Origin: Incurvaria masculella
Taxonomy: Eukaryota > Arthropoda > Insecta > Lepidoptera > Incurvariidae
Direction of reading: 5' to 3'
Length of the DNA: 64,000 nucleotides
Assembly: GCA_946894095.1 (NCBI GenBank)
Contig: OX335649.1
Span: forward strand, 18,742,001 to 18,806,000
Shown: one piece after another, positions 36,201-51,200 of the stretch
Position numbering within the stretch: the stretch's first letter is position 1
Layout of the letters: the number at the start of each line of letters is the position of its first letter
Program-made: the position numbers and the translations under genes
Notes under the pieces: model-generated
The model's input: the letters and a program-made list of their open reading frames with translations, nothing else
Database searches by the model: none
Told to the model about the DNA's origin: nothing

Positions 36201-39200
36201 TCACCCATAAAAGTATCAAATATCGTTAGTTATACCATCAATGCATCTTTCATCTTTTTGAATTCGAAAATATGAAGTAGTTATTTTTAAAGGTTTCACT
36301 TAAGCCCTACTGATTGAACTGATTGCAATGGGTCGCCTTCATGAAGTCCAAAAATCATAAGGTCCAAAACCCAGAACATCCAAAAGTATGTACTTTTGCA
36401 TATATTTATAAATGCAAAATCATAATCTAACCTAACCTAACCTAACCTAATTGAAACAGTTCCGTATTCATTAGTGTTTTGGACGGTATGGGTTTTGGAC
36501 CTTGTGCTTTTTGGACTTTATGATGCGTTCCCATTGCAATCAGTTGATATCACCTCCTTAAATGTGTGGTATATGTATTGTTCTTATTTTTCAGATATCA
36601 TGAATCGAGTCAGGCAAGTAGCTTTGGAGTCCATGGAGTGCCTTGAAAATAAATATCTATACAAGATATGGCTTGGTCCACGTTTGATATTTTGTAAGTA
36701 CCTAATCAGAATTTCTATTTTAATTGGACTTTTATGATTGAAATTTTATTCCAAATTTTAGTATGAAAAAAAAAAACGGTAAAACAAAATTTAATCAATA
36801 TTGTTTTGCTCCAAATCGGCGAAGGAATACCTGGTTAATACGCTGAATTAATATGATTTGATTTCATTGTTTCAGCGATCGGTGATCCGCGCGATGCTGA
36901 AGTTATTCTTAAGAACTGCCTGGAAAAGGAAGATCTCGTTAAGTTCATTTGGCCTTTGACCGGTTTCGGCCTCATATTTGCACCAGGTGAATAAGCTTGA
37001 CAGTAACAGAGCTAGCTGAAAGCAACTTTCCCGCTTAGGTCACCAAGTTTTGCATAGCGCATATTCTTATATATAGGACAGGCGCATTTGAGCAATAACG
37101 TTAGACTAATCAACTTAAGAGGATAACGAGGTGATCAAGTTTCATACAATGGTGCGCGCCTATTTCCTCAGTCAAATTAGGAATTATTTTTCATTAATTT
37201 TGTACAATAAATAAATCATCTTAGTGCTACGTCAGATGTTTTTTTTTTTTGATAACTTAACTTACATCTTCAAAGGGTGTTTACACATTTTATCTATATG
37301 TTACGGTTAAAGCCAGATGTTGGTTAAAGTCCGAAATGTTTTATTCCTTGAAGGTAACTAAGATTTTTAAAATATACCTGTGTTGCGGACGTTAATTTAG
37401 AAATTAAGGTAAGAAAATAATTACCTTAACCAATTTTTTTCGAATTTTTCATTCAAAAAAAAATTAAAGTACTATTATTTTATCTTGACGAAAACTCTAA
37501 ATTCGTGCACTTAATATGGGTATAAGTGCAGAAATACAAAAAACTTCAAGGAAAAAAATATTTCTTGCTTTAACCAACATCGGGCTTTGACCGTAATAAA
37601 TATATTTTTTATTCTTCACAATGAAATTCCATTGGTCAACTCAATATAGGTTATTCTTGACATCCTAAACAAATATAAATAAGATGGATCCCGAGCAATA
37701 CAAATCAGGTAAAAAGAAATGCTAATACAGACATTTTTGTAGTGTCCATATGGAAGCACCGGAGGAAGATTGTGATGCCAGCGTTCAGTAAGAAGATACT
37801 GGACACATTCGTGGGCATATTCTACGAGCAGAGTGAGATTCTGGTGGACGTGTTGAGGAAGCACGAAGGCAAGGGGCGCGTGCGCATGTGCAGAATTCTC
37901 AACGCGTGCACGCTTGACTCCGTCAGCGGTAAGCACCCTTACGCGAGGTGGTTTATTGATATCACTTGAAATGGATGGATATTCCTATCTATTATCACGA
38001 GCACATCACACCCAACATTGTTTATCTATTTGTTTGTTATTCATATAAATATATATATACAGGATGTTTGGTAATTGCATACATTCCTTTTAAGGGATCA
38101 TTCCAGAGCAAATTTTCAACAAATTTGGCCCAGAAAAATGGGGGTCTAAAATCAATAGTTTTTGAGTTATTTAATTTTTAAGTTTTTTTAAAAGTGAAAA
38201 AGTGATGATAGTAAAATTACTACTACACTCTGGGAATTTTATCAGCGATTTAATAATAGCTTATGAATGAGAGACTCCTTCAAAAAAATTAATAAATTAA
38301 AAATATCCATAACCTCAGAAATAAAGGGTCATAAATTACTGTTTATGTAAATAATACAACATTTATTTATATCAAAGAGGATTACAAATAAAAAAGTATG
38401 ACCGGTGGGAAACGAATTATGGAAATAATTTCATTATTTTATAACCTTCCAGAAAAGGTACAAATGTTGTCCACTTTCACACAAATTCCATATTTTTTTA
38501 TTTGGTTCGGTGTACTCTGAGGATTTTTATTCAACAAAAAAGGATGTCCTTTTAAAAAAAACTAGTCAACAACCAGGACCGTTGGACGGACGGACGGACG
38601 GGGGGATGGGTAGACAGATGGACGGGCGTACGGACAGCGGAGGTTTAGTAACGTTGGCACCCTTTGGGTACGGAACCCTAAAAATACCCACTTGTTGAAG
38701 TTATCAAGATGCTAGTATAGACCAAGACTGCACGATGCACGGTACCTATATGGTTATTCAAGGTTAATGTTGCCAGGTCGAGCAATGAGAATGCGGTTGT
38801 TTGCTAGTACTGCCTTGAAAGATATAATTCTTTTAATTTTTCTACTGTTTGGTGTTTAATTAATCTTATTAATGTCTACTTAATCGCTGCGTCCCTATAA
38901 CAAAATGTGTTAAATTGTATTTAAATGAGTTAAAAAACGATGATTTCTCTTTTATAATAACTTAAGTATAAAAACTAGTAATTAATTTAAAAAATACGGA
39001 TAAATTTACGTAGTAAAAAGTTGCTGTTAATTAACTGTTATTAATAGGAGGACTTATGCTGGATTGAAAAAAGTTTTATTTTTAAGGGTTAATAATACGA
39101 AATAATGGTTACATTTTATTTTAATTTAATTTATTTAAACTTTTTTGGTAGTCAAACTATTTAAGTCAAAATCCGAATCCGCGTATCTATCAGATACGCG

Positions 39201-42200
39201 GATTCGATCACCTCAGTATTTTAGAATAAGCTTAGAAAATTTAGGAGTTTTCCGTCTACAGTAATGAAATATATACTTAGAAAAAAATTATACTGCCAAA
39301 CATATTTTGGTGTAAAAGAACAAGAATAAAGGAGTACACAAGTGATAATACAATCATACATATGTATACTAAACAAGTCATATAAATATTTTTAATATTC
39401 GTTTTGTATGCAACATTTCTTTCAGAAACGGCAATGGGTGTTCAGCTGAAGTCACAGCAGTCCCCGCAGGCTCCGTACCTAGAGGCTGTAGAGAAGGTCA
39501 TGAGTATCATCTGCACCAGGATTTTCCACATCTGGCTGCATCCGGAGGCTATCTTCAATTGGTCGTCATTGAGGGATGAGCAGCAGAAGTCTGTTGACAC
39601 TATTTACAACTTCACTGATGAAGTGAGTATTAACATATAAAGTTTACTAAATACAAAAATCTAGTATGTTTTAATGTAAATGGACATGGATGGCTAATAC
39701 CACACATACAATCATGATGTTAGCCCAACACACAGCATTCCCGAAGGAATTAAGTGCCATGTCTGGACCTCATTTTTAGAGCATGGCCACATTGAACTGA
39801 ATGGATAACGCGGACCATATTTGTCATTGCCGCTTCACCGCCTTTTCATCAATGCCATGGTACCCGGACGGATAGCCCCACCATCTAGTAGGAAAAGATA
39901 ACTACGAGCTATGGAACAGCTCGCATTTGTGACGAATGCACTTGAGAGAAGAGAAGTGGTGCATGAATTGGGCAGGGATTTGAACCCAGACCTCTGGTAT
40001 GCAAGGAATTTCCCCACGCCACTAGGCTATGAGCCGCTCAAAATCGTTCGTAGAATCGACAGCGATATGAAACAATATTTACTCGAACGTTTTTGAAAGT
40101 TTTAATTAATTACATCTGTAGACAAAGCAAATTGACAATATTTTGTTAATTTAAATTTAATAATAATAAATTAAATTGCATGGACAATATTGTTTTCCGG
40201 TTACCGTCCTGCCAGATCATCTCAAATGCTTCAATGGTAAACAAAATGTACAAGGATACCTAATCTGAAGTTGAAAAGACATGTTTGTGTTTCTGACGTA
40301 AAATTAATGCGTGACGGTGATTTACAATGTATCTCGATGACACAAATACCGTTTTGTTTACAATTAATGAACATTTTCCTTTATGTAAAGACTCAGGTCA
40401 TTAGCCGTCAGCCTGACATTAAGAATACATGAATAATATTACGGTATATTGCAAAAGTTTGAATGTTTGTCATTGTAAAGATTCACATATGCATAAGTTC
40501 ACAAGTGCTTTTAACTTTCTGCAATGAAAATCCCTTAAAATTATTAGGCAATCAATTTGTAACATAAGAAAAAAAGCGTTCGTGGCCTAGCGGTTTGGGC
40601 CGCGCTTCTCGACTGGGAAGCTTATAGACTAGTAGGTCGCGACAAAAATGGTAACGATAACGTAAATGGCTGAAACTGGGTTCACAGGATAAAGACCAAC
40701 CCTCTGAAGCTAAATGTGTCAGTCTGCCTGTGCCAAGTGGTTGCGTTACGTAGCTAAGGCGCCTGAAAAAGTTGTTATGGTGACAAAATATATATGTGAT
40801 GAGGTAAATGGCTGCAAATAACGATGCAGGAAAGTATCAGTATATACTTGCTTAGCAATATAAAAACTGAACAAATATTTGGTTGCATTTCGTAGTCATA
40901 GGCGATTTAGGTTACAGATTTAACTTAACGTACATTAAAGTATTTAATTAAATAAACCGACTGGCTATTGTTGTATAATTAATAGGTATCAATGTTTCTA
41001 TACAATCAGTATGTTTATCAGCAGGTACATACCAACATCTATTTTATATAGCCAATCTAGATAACGCAACCACTTGGTACAGGCAGACCGACATATTTAG
41101 CGTCAGAGGGTTGGTCTCTAACATGTGAACCCAGATTCAGCCATTTACCTTATCGTAACCAAAAATGTCGTGACCTCCCGGAATATTAGGTTCGATACCA
41201 GTACTATGCACCACTTTCTTGTTTAGAGTTTGATAGGTGCATGTGACATGAATGTTGCTGGTTCCTCATATTGTGTGCTTGGAAACATCTTGGGGTTAAA
41301 TGGGTTGAGACCAAAGGTCGGTGAATGAAAAAGGCATGTTTGATTATTTTTATTTATTTGATTTCAATATCAGTCCTTAAATTTGGTAACAAGAAAAGGA
41401 TATAAAAATATGAGAAAAAGAAAAGGAAGCAAAACGCCTAGACAAATCCATATTTTTCTTTGAATTTTTTTCGTAGAAATTTAAATATTGGATATTTTAC
41501 GGTATAATATAATTATATTTCACAAATCTTTGGAAATCGTAAAAATATTTACGTTTTACTATTGCAAGGGTGCATTAACTATAGCTTATGTAATTATTAA
41601 ATTTAAATTCCTTAGTTCTAAAGGATTACAGTAAGATTTTAAGGAGGTGATTTTATTTACTAGAACGAGGCAACGAACTGAAATAATTTTTTTAAATGTT
41701 TAATTTAGTTATAGTTTGAACCTTGCTATGTAAATATTATTTGTATTGAAATAGTATATAAATACTGTCGTGTTACTTAAAAAAAATCTTTTTAAAAATC
41801 TAGTTTTACAGGAAATTAGAAAAAACTTGTATTCATCGTTGTAAAAGACTGAACATTTTTAGGTGATCCAGAACAAGAGACAGCAGTTTCGCGACCAACC
41901 TGAAAAGAAGGATGAAGGTAAAATCATATATTATATTCTTAGTGATATGGTTTTTTATTGTATTGCATTGTATTTTAGATTCATTCACACGGAATACTTG
42001 GAATCGCCTAAAAAATCGGCACTTATACGAAATGGTTGTTTGCAGAAAACCATACATTTAGTACTGTTTGCCTAAAATAAGTGTTTTTTTTGTCCAATGT
42101 CTTCAAGGCTTTATTATTTCAGTCAGTCATTTTGACAAAAAAGTATAGATTGACAATTTTGTAGATAATCCAAATAAACTTATGTTATAATATGTTAAAC

Positions 42201-45200
42201 TAGCTGCGGTACCCGGCTCTGCTCGGGTTAGTGTCGGCTAAATTATTTCATGGATAAAAAGTATCCGACATGGCTGATCCAAAGTAGGGTCAAACTGGTC
42301 CAGGACCATGTATCCATTTACCAAATTTAATCAAGATCGTTCGAGATGAAATAGCATGATTTAATGAGAAACATCCAATAATTCCCATTTAGAGCTTCGT
42401 TGACATTTGGTGGCTATTTAAAAAAAGCATTTGTCGCCAGAACCTTTCTGCACTTGCACTGCAACATTGTTTACCTAGTAAGTAAGTAACGTGTAATGTA
42501 GGTAAGTTTTGCGTGGACTCCAACCCACAGCTAGCCTCAACATCGAAAACAGTAACCCATCTCGAACCTGACTGCTCCCAGAGATCCTATACATTGATAA
42601 AATACGCACATAAATCGGGTTAGTGGTTCGCAAGTTATAAGAATTTAACACTCTCTACTTACCCTTCAGGTAATGAAGCGTTATATTATGTAGCCTATAA
42701 ATTTTGAGTAGAATCAGGCTAGACGTAGATACAATCCGCATCTAAATCGAGTAATTGGTTCTCAAGGATTTGGCCAAGTAGTCCTAAAGTTGCGGGAAAT
42801 ACCAAGATGTACCCGCCCCCCCCTCCCCGCCCCCGCCCCCGTTGGACCGCCCGCCCCGCCCCCGGCCCCGCTCCCGCCTCCGCCCCCGGCCCCGCTCCCC
42901 TTGCTGTGAAGTAGCGCTACCGGCATCGTTTTCATAGCCCCGTGAAAGTTCTAAAGCCCATGGGCACAATATGTTTATAAATTGTAGCCTATGTGTTATT
43001 CTGATGTATAAGCTATTTTATTGTAAAGTTTCATTAAAATCCATTCAGTAGTTTTTACGTGAAAGAGTAACAAACATCCATCCATCCATCCATCCATCCA
43101 TCCATTATTACAAACATTCCCCTTTATAATATTTATTATTAGATGGTAACCATTAATTCCAAGCTAAAATTTCATTGAAAGTTTGCATTTTATCAAAAGC
43201 CAAACAGTATAGTAACTACACATGTACTTTGCGAAAATGAAAGGTAAAACTAAGAGTGTTTGCCTAAAGAGGGAATGGAGAATGTCTTTGGCGAAAAAAG
43301 CAGTGTCTTCTTGAATGTTCCTGTGTGAATGTCGTTAGTTTGTACATATATAAATATATCATTTTTTTCTGATTGGAAAATCACATCTGGTATTTTGCCT
43401 GCTCCGCATCGGTGAAAAATGAAAAAGTCCTCTATCATATTTTTAATTTACCATGTACCAGAAAAATGTGATTGTAGAAAAATTTTTTAAGTATGAAGCA
43501 ATATTTTTCTTCAAAGAGTACATTAATCATGTAAACAAACCAAATGGAAACAGGATGCGAGCGGCGTCTGTTGGAGACTTGTGTAATCGCGGTTGATTTG
43601 GCGTGCACAATTGGAAGTTAAAAATCACAATTTAATAATAAAACATTTTTATGCAATCTTCCTGCAATGAAAAGACCACACCATAAATTTCCATATTAAT
43701 TTGGAATTCCAACATTTTAGGCATTTTTCGGGAAAACTTTACTTACCCTTCAGCTCCGCATTTCAAATGAGCATTGTTTTCATTTTACATGCCAACAGCC
43801 AACAGCGACTAGGCGCACGACTCGCTCTGATATAAAACGGAAGTTTGTTGTATATATTCATGAAAAAGCAACAGAAATATAAAAAAACACAGGCTAAGTG
43901 AGAGTCTGACTCGCACACGAAGGGTTCCGTACGATCGTACAAAATTAAAAAAATCACGTTTTTATTTTTATTTACTTTTTAAATTTCTTATTTATATGTA
44001 TAAATGTTTTATTTATTTCTTATAAGGGCGTCAAAATAAATACACACTCTGTGAACATTTTAGCTGCCTGGGTTTATACGTTCACGAGGTAGAGCCCTGC
44101 GACAGACGGAAGGACGGACGGATGGACGGATGGACGGACGGAAAGCGGAGGCTTAGTAATAGGGTTCAGTTGGCACCCTTTGGGTACGGAACTTGAAGCA
44201 TAACAAATCTATCTTATCGTCTGTAACGGTTTCAGTCAATTAATTCCGGTATTTCTTTGTAAAACCGATAATAAGAATTTTGGCGACACTTTTAGTGATA
44301 ACTGATTTTCTTAACGTTCTTGGCTTTATCACTGTAACAAGCGCGTCTCCACAGACGAGGACGTTCTATCTCGGAAGCCCTTCCTGGACTTGCTGATCGG
44401 CCTATCTGGCAAGGAGAAGGCCTTCACCGATGTGGAGCTGCGCGAGGAGGTGCTCACAATCATCATAGCCGGGACGGACACCTCGGCGCTGGCGGTCGGA
44501 TACACACTGATATGCCTCGGTGCTCACCCGCACGTGCAACAGAGAGCTTACGAAGAGTGAGTAAACATTTGTATAACTGGGCATAGATATCTGATAAGAC
44601 ACTTAACTATCATGACGCAACCCCAGCACCCTACTTATTTTACACGGCTACATTGAACAGAACAGAAAAAAAATCAATTTTCATTCCACTACGGCCATAG
44701 TTTATTCATTGCGGTGGTACCAATCCCAGCATAATTAACCCTATTTGTAAGCAAGAACTTACAGTTTCACGTTAAATCCGAACTGCCTTAGTAGCCTCTT
44801 ACGAATTTTTTTTGAAAAGCCGTGGATGGCTGCGCTGCGGACCGAAGTGCTCAGAAAAGCCAAATACACCTCGCCTCATAAAACCACGCTCAGCGAGGTA
44901 CCATACCAGCGGATTTGCCGTCTATCGCTGAGCTATCGAGCTTGTTCATATTACGCTTCTTATAGGTATGAGGCCGGCAGACAGTTCCATATCCTGGCGG
45001 TGCGGTAGAGAAATGAGTTCGTTCTCTTCCAGGTCTAGTCTAGGGTCTACTATTATACTGAAGTTATTGGTTTTCTTGCTGTTTTAAAAATGTATTTACT
45101 ATAGATTCGCAATAAAGTTGGATTTTTCAACATTAAAATTTCAGTACCATTATGAAAATAAAGCTTATGCTAGGATTCTGGCACGCCCATGCTGTTTTTT

Positions 45201-48200
45201 TCCGATCGAAGTCGTAAAATATATCATTCCTGCGAAACTTTATTTAAAGAGCTGAACATATTGAGCTTACCTGCACTCTACACTTACGATGTTTGTTTAT
45301 TTGTTAAAAATATTCATTGTATTTTAAAAAATTCAGTTCCATCCACACGGAGTCGTAGCTCTAACAAACTATGTTACACGCGATCTAAGATTTCACTGTA
45401 TCGCACATGACGAGCACAAACATATTTAACAATATACCGATTGAGTTGAAGGACCTCGACTTAAATATTTTTAAAAAGGGTTTATTTAATTGGCTAGGAC
45501 AGAAATATATTTAATCGTTGGATGACTTTCTAAAAAATATATTTTTTTTTTATTTTTTTTAAATTAATGTGTATCCATCTTAATTATTTGTGCGCCATAC
45601 CTGGCAGATTTTTACAGATTTGTGGTGATACCGAATAGTTGATTAAGAAATACTGTAACACTAATAAGAGCACAAAATAAAATTCATTTCATTTAATGTA
45701 CTGTTCATGCATGCTGAAATATAAGGCACGCAAAAGGCCTGTAGTGCATAGGCTAGTTACCTCACATCTGGCCACTCTTGTATGTTGCAACAGCAGTTCC
45801 TCCGAGACCGCCACGTTGGTTAAGCTTGAACCTTATTTTGATTTCATCACCGGTATTGTCAAATACATTACGGACACATATTACGGATACATTACCGCGC
45901 TAGGTGCCACCACAAAAAAAAATCAACCTCCATCAAATGAGGGCGTGTTTCATCAATCTAATATTTAGTACTCTCATAGTTAGGCTGGCCTCGCGAACCG
46001 GTTCGCTTATGCAACATTGAATTAAAAAACCGGTCAAATGGACAACATATTCGCCACACGTGCATATTCGTAAACAAACTAGTGAACATTTTACCAACGC
46101 CCTTGCTTAGGACGATATATGAGATGGTCACTTACTTGAGTCAGTTATAAATTATGTGACAATCGATTTTTGTGAGAATGAGTGTTCAAAACTTGAATAC
46201 ATACAAATGAATTGAACTGGTATGCAAATAGGCGAGACCACGTAACACTATCCATATATCTTATCTTCCATACATCTATCCATCAATCTTAAAATTTATC
46301 TAAGGACTTAAACTTAACATGGACCTTGACGGTTGGTACAACATGAATCGAAAAATGAACAAAATTTGGGGTTCTCTCACTCATTAAATTAAATATGGAG
46401 AGATCATCTATCTCCGTGAGCACAGATGAGAGCACAGATGGGAGACTGCGAGATTATCAGGAATGAGCGGCTGCTGTACTTAAGTTAGCACAACAGCCAT
46501 AAGGCTGAGTAATTAAGGAGTCTATGAGGCTGTATATTATACTGTTGAAGAGTAATGGCGGTAGTGGGAGACCGCGAGATCACCAAGAACGAGCTGCTAC
46601 GGGTGCAGTACTTGGAGCGAGTAATAAAGGAGTCTATCATGCTGTATATATATGGATTATACTATTGCACAGAGTGATAGCGTTTATGAGGGACCGCGAG
46701 ATCACGAAGAACGAGCTGCCACGGTTGCAGTACTCGAAGCGCGTAATTAAGGAATCTATTATGCTGTACATACATGGATTATACTATTGCACAGAGTAAT
46801 GGCGATGGTGGGAGACCGCGAGATCACGAATAACGAGCTGCTACGGTTGCAGTAGAGCGAGTAATTAAGGAGTCTATCATGCTGTATATACATGGATTAT
46901 ACTATTTCACAGAGTAATGGCGGTGGTGGAGGAACGCGAGATCACGAAGAACGAGCTGCCATGGTTGCAGTACTTGGAGCGAGTAATTAAGGAGTCTATA
47001 ATGCTGTATAAACATGGATTATACCATTTCACAGAGTAATGGTGGTGGTGGGGAACCGCAAGATCACGAAGAACGAGCTGCCATTGTTGAAGTACTTGGA
47101 GCGAGTAATTAAGGAGTCTATCATGCTGTATCTACATGGATTATACTATTTCACAGAGTAATGGCGGTGGTGGGGGACCGCGAGATCACGAAGAACGAGC
47201 TGCCACGGTTGCAGTACTTGGAGCGAGTAATTAAGGAGTCCATGAGGCTATACCCGCCTGTACCACTGACGATCCGTAAGGTCGACAGAGAGATCCAACT
47301 ACGTGAGTTATCCCTATCCTTATTATTTAAAACCGATAAAAGCTCAATGTTTCAATATGTCACAAATATAATTCATTGCAATTAATTCAGTCAACTTTTC
47401 CACTTACTTAATTATTTAAAATTTGTTTTATTTTTTCATTCATAATTTTGAGAAAAAGAACGTTATCTTTATCAAGAATCTATTGACCACAACATATAAA
47501 GGAATTCGATATTTATGCAAACATTAGCATAGTAATAATACAAAGCAAGTTTGGGCGACACACGTTTATAATAAAACATTATAGGCCACAATTTTTTTTT
47601 ACCTGTATAATATATAATTAGAGGAATTTTCCAATATATACAATGAAAAAAATAATGAATACATAACTGTTTACAGTGTATTATGTCATTATTCATTTTT
47701 CTTTCGACATTCGGGTGTTGTCGGAACGTTGCCAAAACATGTCGCTTGACTTTGTGAAAATTTGTTGCTTGCTATATGCGGTACATTATCACGAAAAAAA
47801 TATCAGTGAATCTAACTGTAATTCCAATAATGACAACCATATTGCAACGTTAAATTAGATCCAACTAAATAACTTGGTTACTCTGAGTGAAAACACCTAG
47901 CCTTAAAAATTAAATATTACTGTACCTTTTAATATTTTTTTCACTGTGTGCATAACTATTTCTTTTACTGTTTCCGTAACTATGTGAACAATATTTCTAC
48001 CTTATTTTTTTCCATTCTGACTTACTTCTTATATTCAGACTATAAATGTACTGTCCAATCTGTTGAAATTACTGTACCTCTTAAAACTGGACAGTTGCAC
48101 ACCTTATTTGTCAGCCTTAATTTTCAATCTGTTAATATAACCGTTTCAAAATAATATAATCTGTCACACGTGTTATTTTTACCAAGTGGTACTGTTAGAT

Positions 48201-51200
48201 CGGTTAACTCTGGCTCATTTATAGATATGTATTTACCGTAATACATTATTAGTAAGGAGAAATAATTTACCATAAATGACTGAATTTTAATTGTGTTAAT
48301 AGAACATCATTTTTTTCCGTGTTGATTTGTGTTTTTCCTTGTATTCCGGGAGGTCACGACATTTTTAACCATGATAATGTAAATCGCTAAATCTGGGTTC
48401 ACAGATTAGAAACCAACCCTCTCATGCTTAATATGTCGCTCTGCCTGCTCCAAGTGGTTGCGTGAACTAGATTAGAAATACAAATTACATGTTGGTGTGG
48501 ACCTGCTGATGAATATACAGATTGTCTCGATATATTGATAACTATTAATTATGCAACAATAAACACTCGAGTTTTTTATTAAATACTTGAATATACCTAA
48601 AGTTATATCTGTAAATTAAATCGCCTATAACTTTTCAATGCAACAAAATATTTGATTAAATTAGGTATTACTAAGCAGGAATGTACCTTATCATACTTTT
48701 TTTTTGTTACAATAACTACTTTTTCTGGCGCATTATCTAAGTAACGCAACCACTTGGCGCAGGCCGACCGACACATATAGTTTCAGAGGGTTGGTCGTTA
48801 TCCTGTGAACCCAGTTTCAGCCATTTACGTTATTGTTACCATTTTTGTCGCGACCTCCTAGTCTATTAAGGTGGGCCATCCCGCTGAACTCCCCATACAA
48901 ACGGGGAAAGAAGAATTAGCTTTATTAGCTTTATTAGCAAAATAGCTTTATTTGATCGAACTACATGTCTGATGACCATTGGCATTGTAAAATTGTGTTT
49001 GGTTTCTAAGTTATAAGGTCCGAAAGTTCGAATTTTTCGCGCGTTTTATACAACAACTTTGGAGGTGGATTACGCAATGATAAAGTAAGAACACCTTAAA
49101 AAGATTAGTCACCAGACATAGCTTATTTAATCAAGATTTAGAATCTATTTGGTTTTTGTTCGATTTTTGACTACAGCGGTCGTGGTTTACTTTTAGCTTT
49201 AAGTCGTTTTGTAATTAAAAATTTTCGTAAATCTTACCAAATCATACACGATGCACATTGTCTTTTTTGTGGACATGTTGCATCTTCCTCATCACGGAGC
49301 CTGTCTTTTTCTTTGAAACAAAGAAGGTCCCAGAGCGCCACAGCACGGTTTTGTACCGTGCCCGCGAGTGACATAGTCACCTTAAGAATGCATATTTGCA
49401 GCCTCTGGGCCCACGCTGCCGGCGGGCTGCGGTGCCGCCATCAACTTGTTCTGCCTGCACCGCAACCCGGACCACTGGGGGCCGAAAGCGGACCAGTTCG
49501 ATCCGGACCGGTTCCTCAACGAGGAGCGCCATCCCTGCGCCTACGTGCCCTTCAGTTACGGCGTCAGGAGCTGTTTAGGTAACCTTGAAAGTTCACTTAA
49601 GGGCCTGATAACACCTGATTGAAATCCGTTCCATAAGAGCGTAAGAAACCATATTTAATTATGTTTGAATAATGTTTACGGCTTTTCACGCGGCATGAAG
49701 AGACATTCTCCGACGTTTCGAGCTAATCATTCAGCAGACGTCGAAGCAGATTAGAGCAGACGTCTGCTGCGCACGAGCGCGGCGGATGCCTCCTTGACAA
49801 CGGGCTTAGCTCGAAAAGTCGCAAAATGTCTCTTCGTGCCGCGTGAAAAGCCGTAAAAAATTTTCTAACGACCGCGGTAATCTCAAAAATATCATATTTT
49901 ATTATTTAAAAAAAATACTTTAATTTTGAAATTATAAAAAGATGAAATATGTATTGATGGTCCAGCTATGTTTGAAACCAATAACAATAAATGTCAGACG
50001 CTGATATTCTGAGTTAAATTTTTTTCATGAAATTTTATGAATACTTGTCTAATTTGATAACACAAAGCACCAGAGACTTACAGTTTCATCTAGCTAGACC
50101 ATCAATCATCATTTTTACTTTTTGGATTATAGAAATTCGTTGCGGTTATTTTTCAATATAATTAAGTGTTGTTTTACTTACGCCCTTATCGAACTGAACG
50201 CAATCGGCTCTTATTACGACCTTAATCATTCGCGCATTATTGCAAGATGAACTATAAAGGCCCAAATGAGGACCGATTTGCATTCATAATGTGAATACCG
50301 CGTCTCGCAGTGGCCGGATAGTAACCAGTTTGAGAAGTTTCGCTTCAGAATCGAAGATGAACTTTTCGGCTTCTCTTTTTACTTGTAAACGTATCTAGAT
50401 ATATAATATGGGTTCCCGGTAATATCATAGTAGAGAATTACTTTAGAACAAACAGAGAATTACTTTTGAGCGGCTCGTAGCCAAGTGGCGCGGGGACTGG
50501 CCTAGCGTTCCAGAGGCTTGGGTTCAATTCCGACTTGCACCACTGTCTTTCTCTTTCCGAGTTCGATAAGTGCATTTCGTCAAGAATGCGAGTTGCTCCA
50601 TGGTTCGGAATCCATCCAGCCGTGCTCATAAAGGGAAGGTCCTCGCATGGCACCTAATTCCTTCGGGAATGTGGTGTATTGGGCTAATATCATAACGGTA
50701 ATTGTGTGGTATTAGCACATGTCAGGTCGCATAAAAAAAAACAAGTATAAATTAGGTACGAGAATACACCTATTGAGTGATTAAGAAGCTCCGATTGCCT
50801 GTAAAATAGAAGGACTATTTTTTTTATATTGCGAGTAATTTTAACATAAATTAATTTTAATTATCGCAATTTAATATTTGATATGAATCATAGAAAAACC
50901 GGCTAAGTGCGAGTCGTGCTCGCACACGAAGGGCTCCGTCCCATCGTAAAAGATTTAACACAAAAAAAAGCCGTTTTTTGCATGGGGCCCGTTAATCTGT
51001 TTTGTTTTTTTAATTTTACCTACTTGTTGTTGTAGCGGTAAAATGAATACACACTCTGTGAACATTTCAGCTGCCTACCTATTACGGTTCATGAGATACA
51101 GCCCTGTGGCGGACCATAGGACGGACGGACAGAGGAGGCTTAGTTATTGGGTTCCGTTAGCACTCTTTTAATACGTAACCCTAGTAAAAATCATAAAAAA

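Larger units (their letters stand above)
42196..43137 (+). repeat. Lepidopteran interspersed repeat, GCGGTACCCGGCTCTGCTCG to CATC-run type
   Basis: Starts CTAGCTGCGGTACCCGGCTC and ends with AGTAGTTTTTACGTGAAAGA, GTAACAAACATC and a (CATC)n run (43077-43107). This is a familiar layout in moth and butterfly introns. A SINE-like piece and a C-rich tract lie inside. Its class was not assigned. Confidence 0.6.

Noticed and set aside
26299..36450. Interstitial telomere at TTAGG/CCTAA runs
   Set aside because: Three and four units only, in opposite orientations 10 kb apart; chance or repeat-derived.
42784..42969. Gly/Arg-rich 61-aa minus-strand frame
   Set aside because: It is the translation of the C-rich simple tract.
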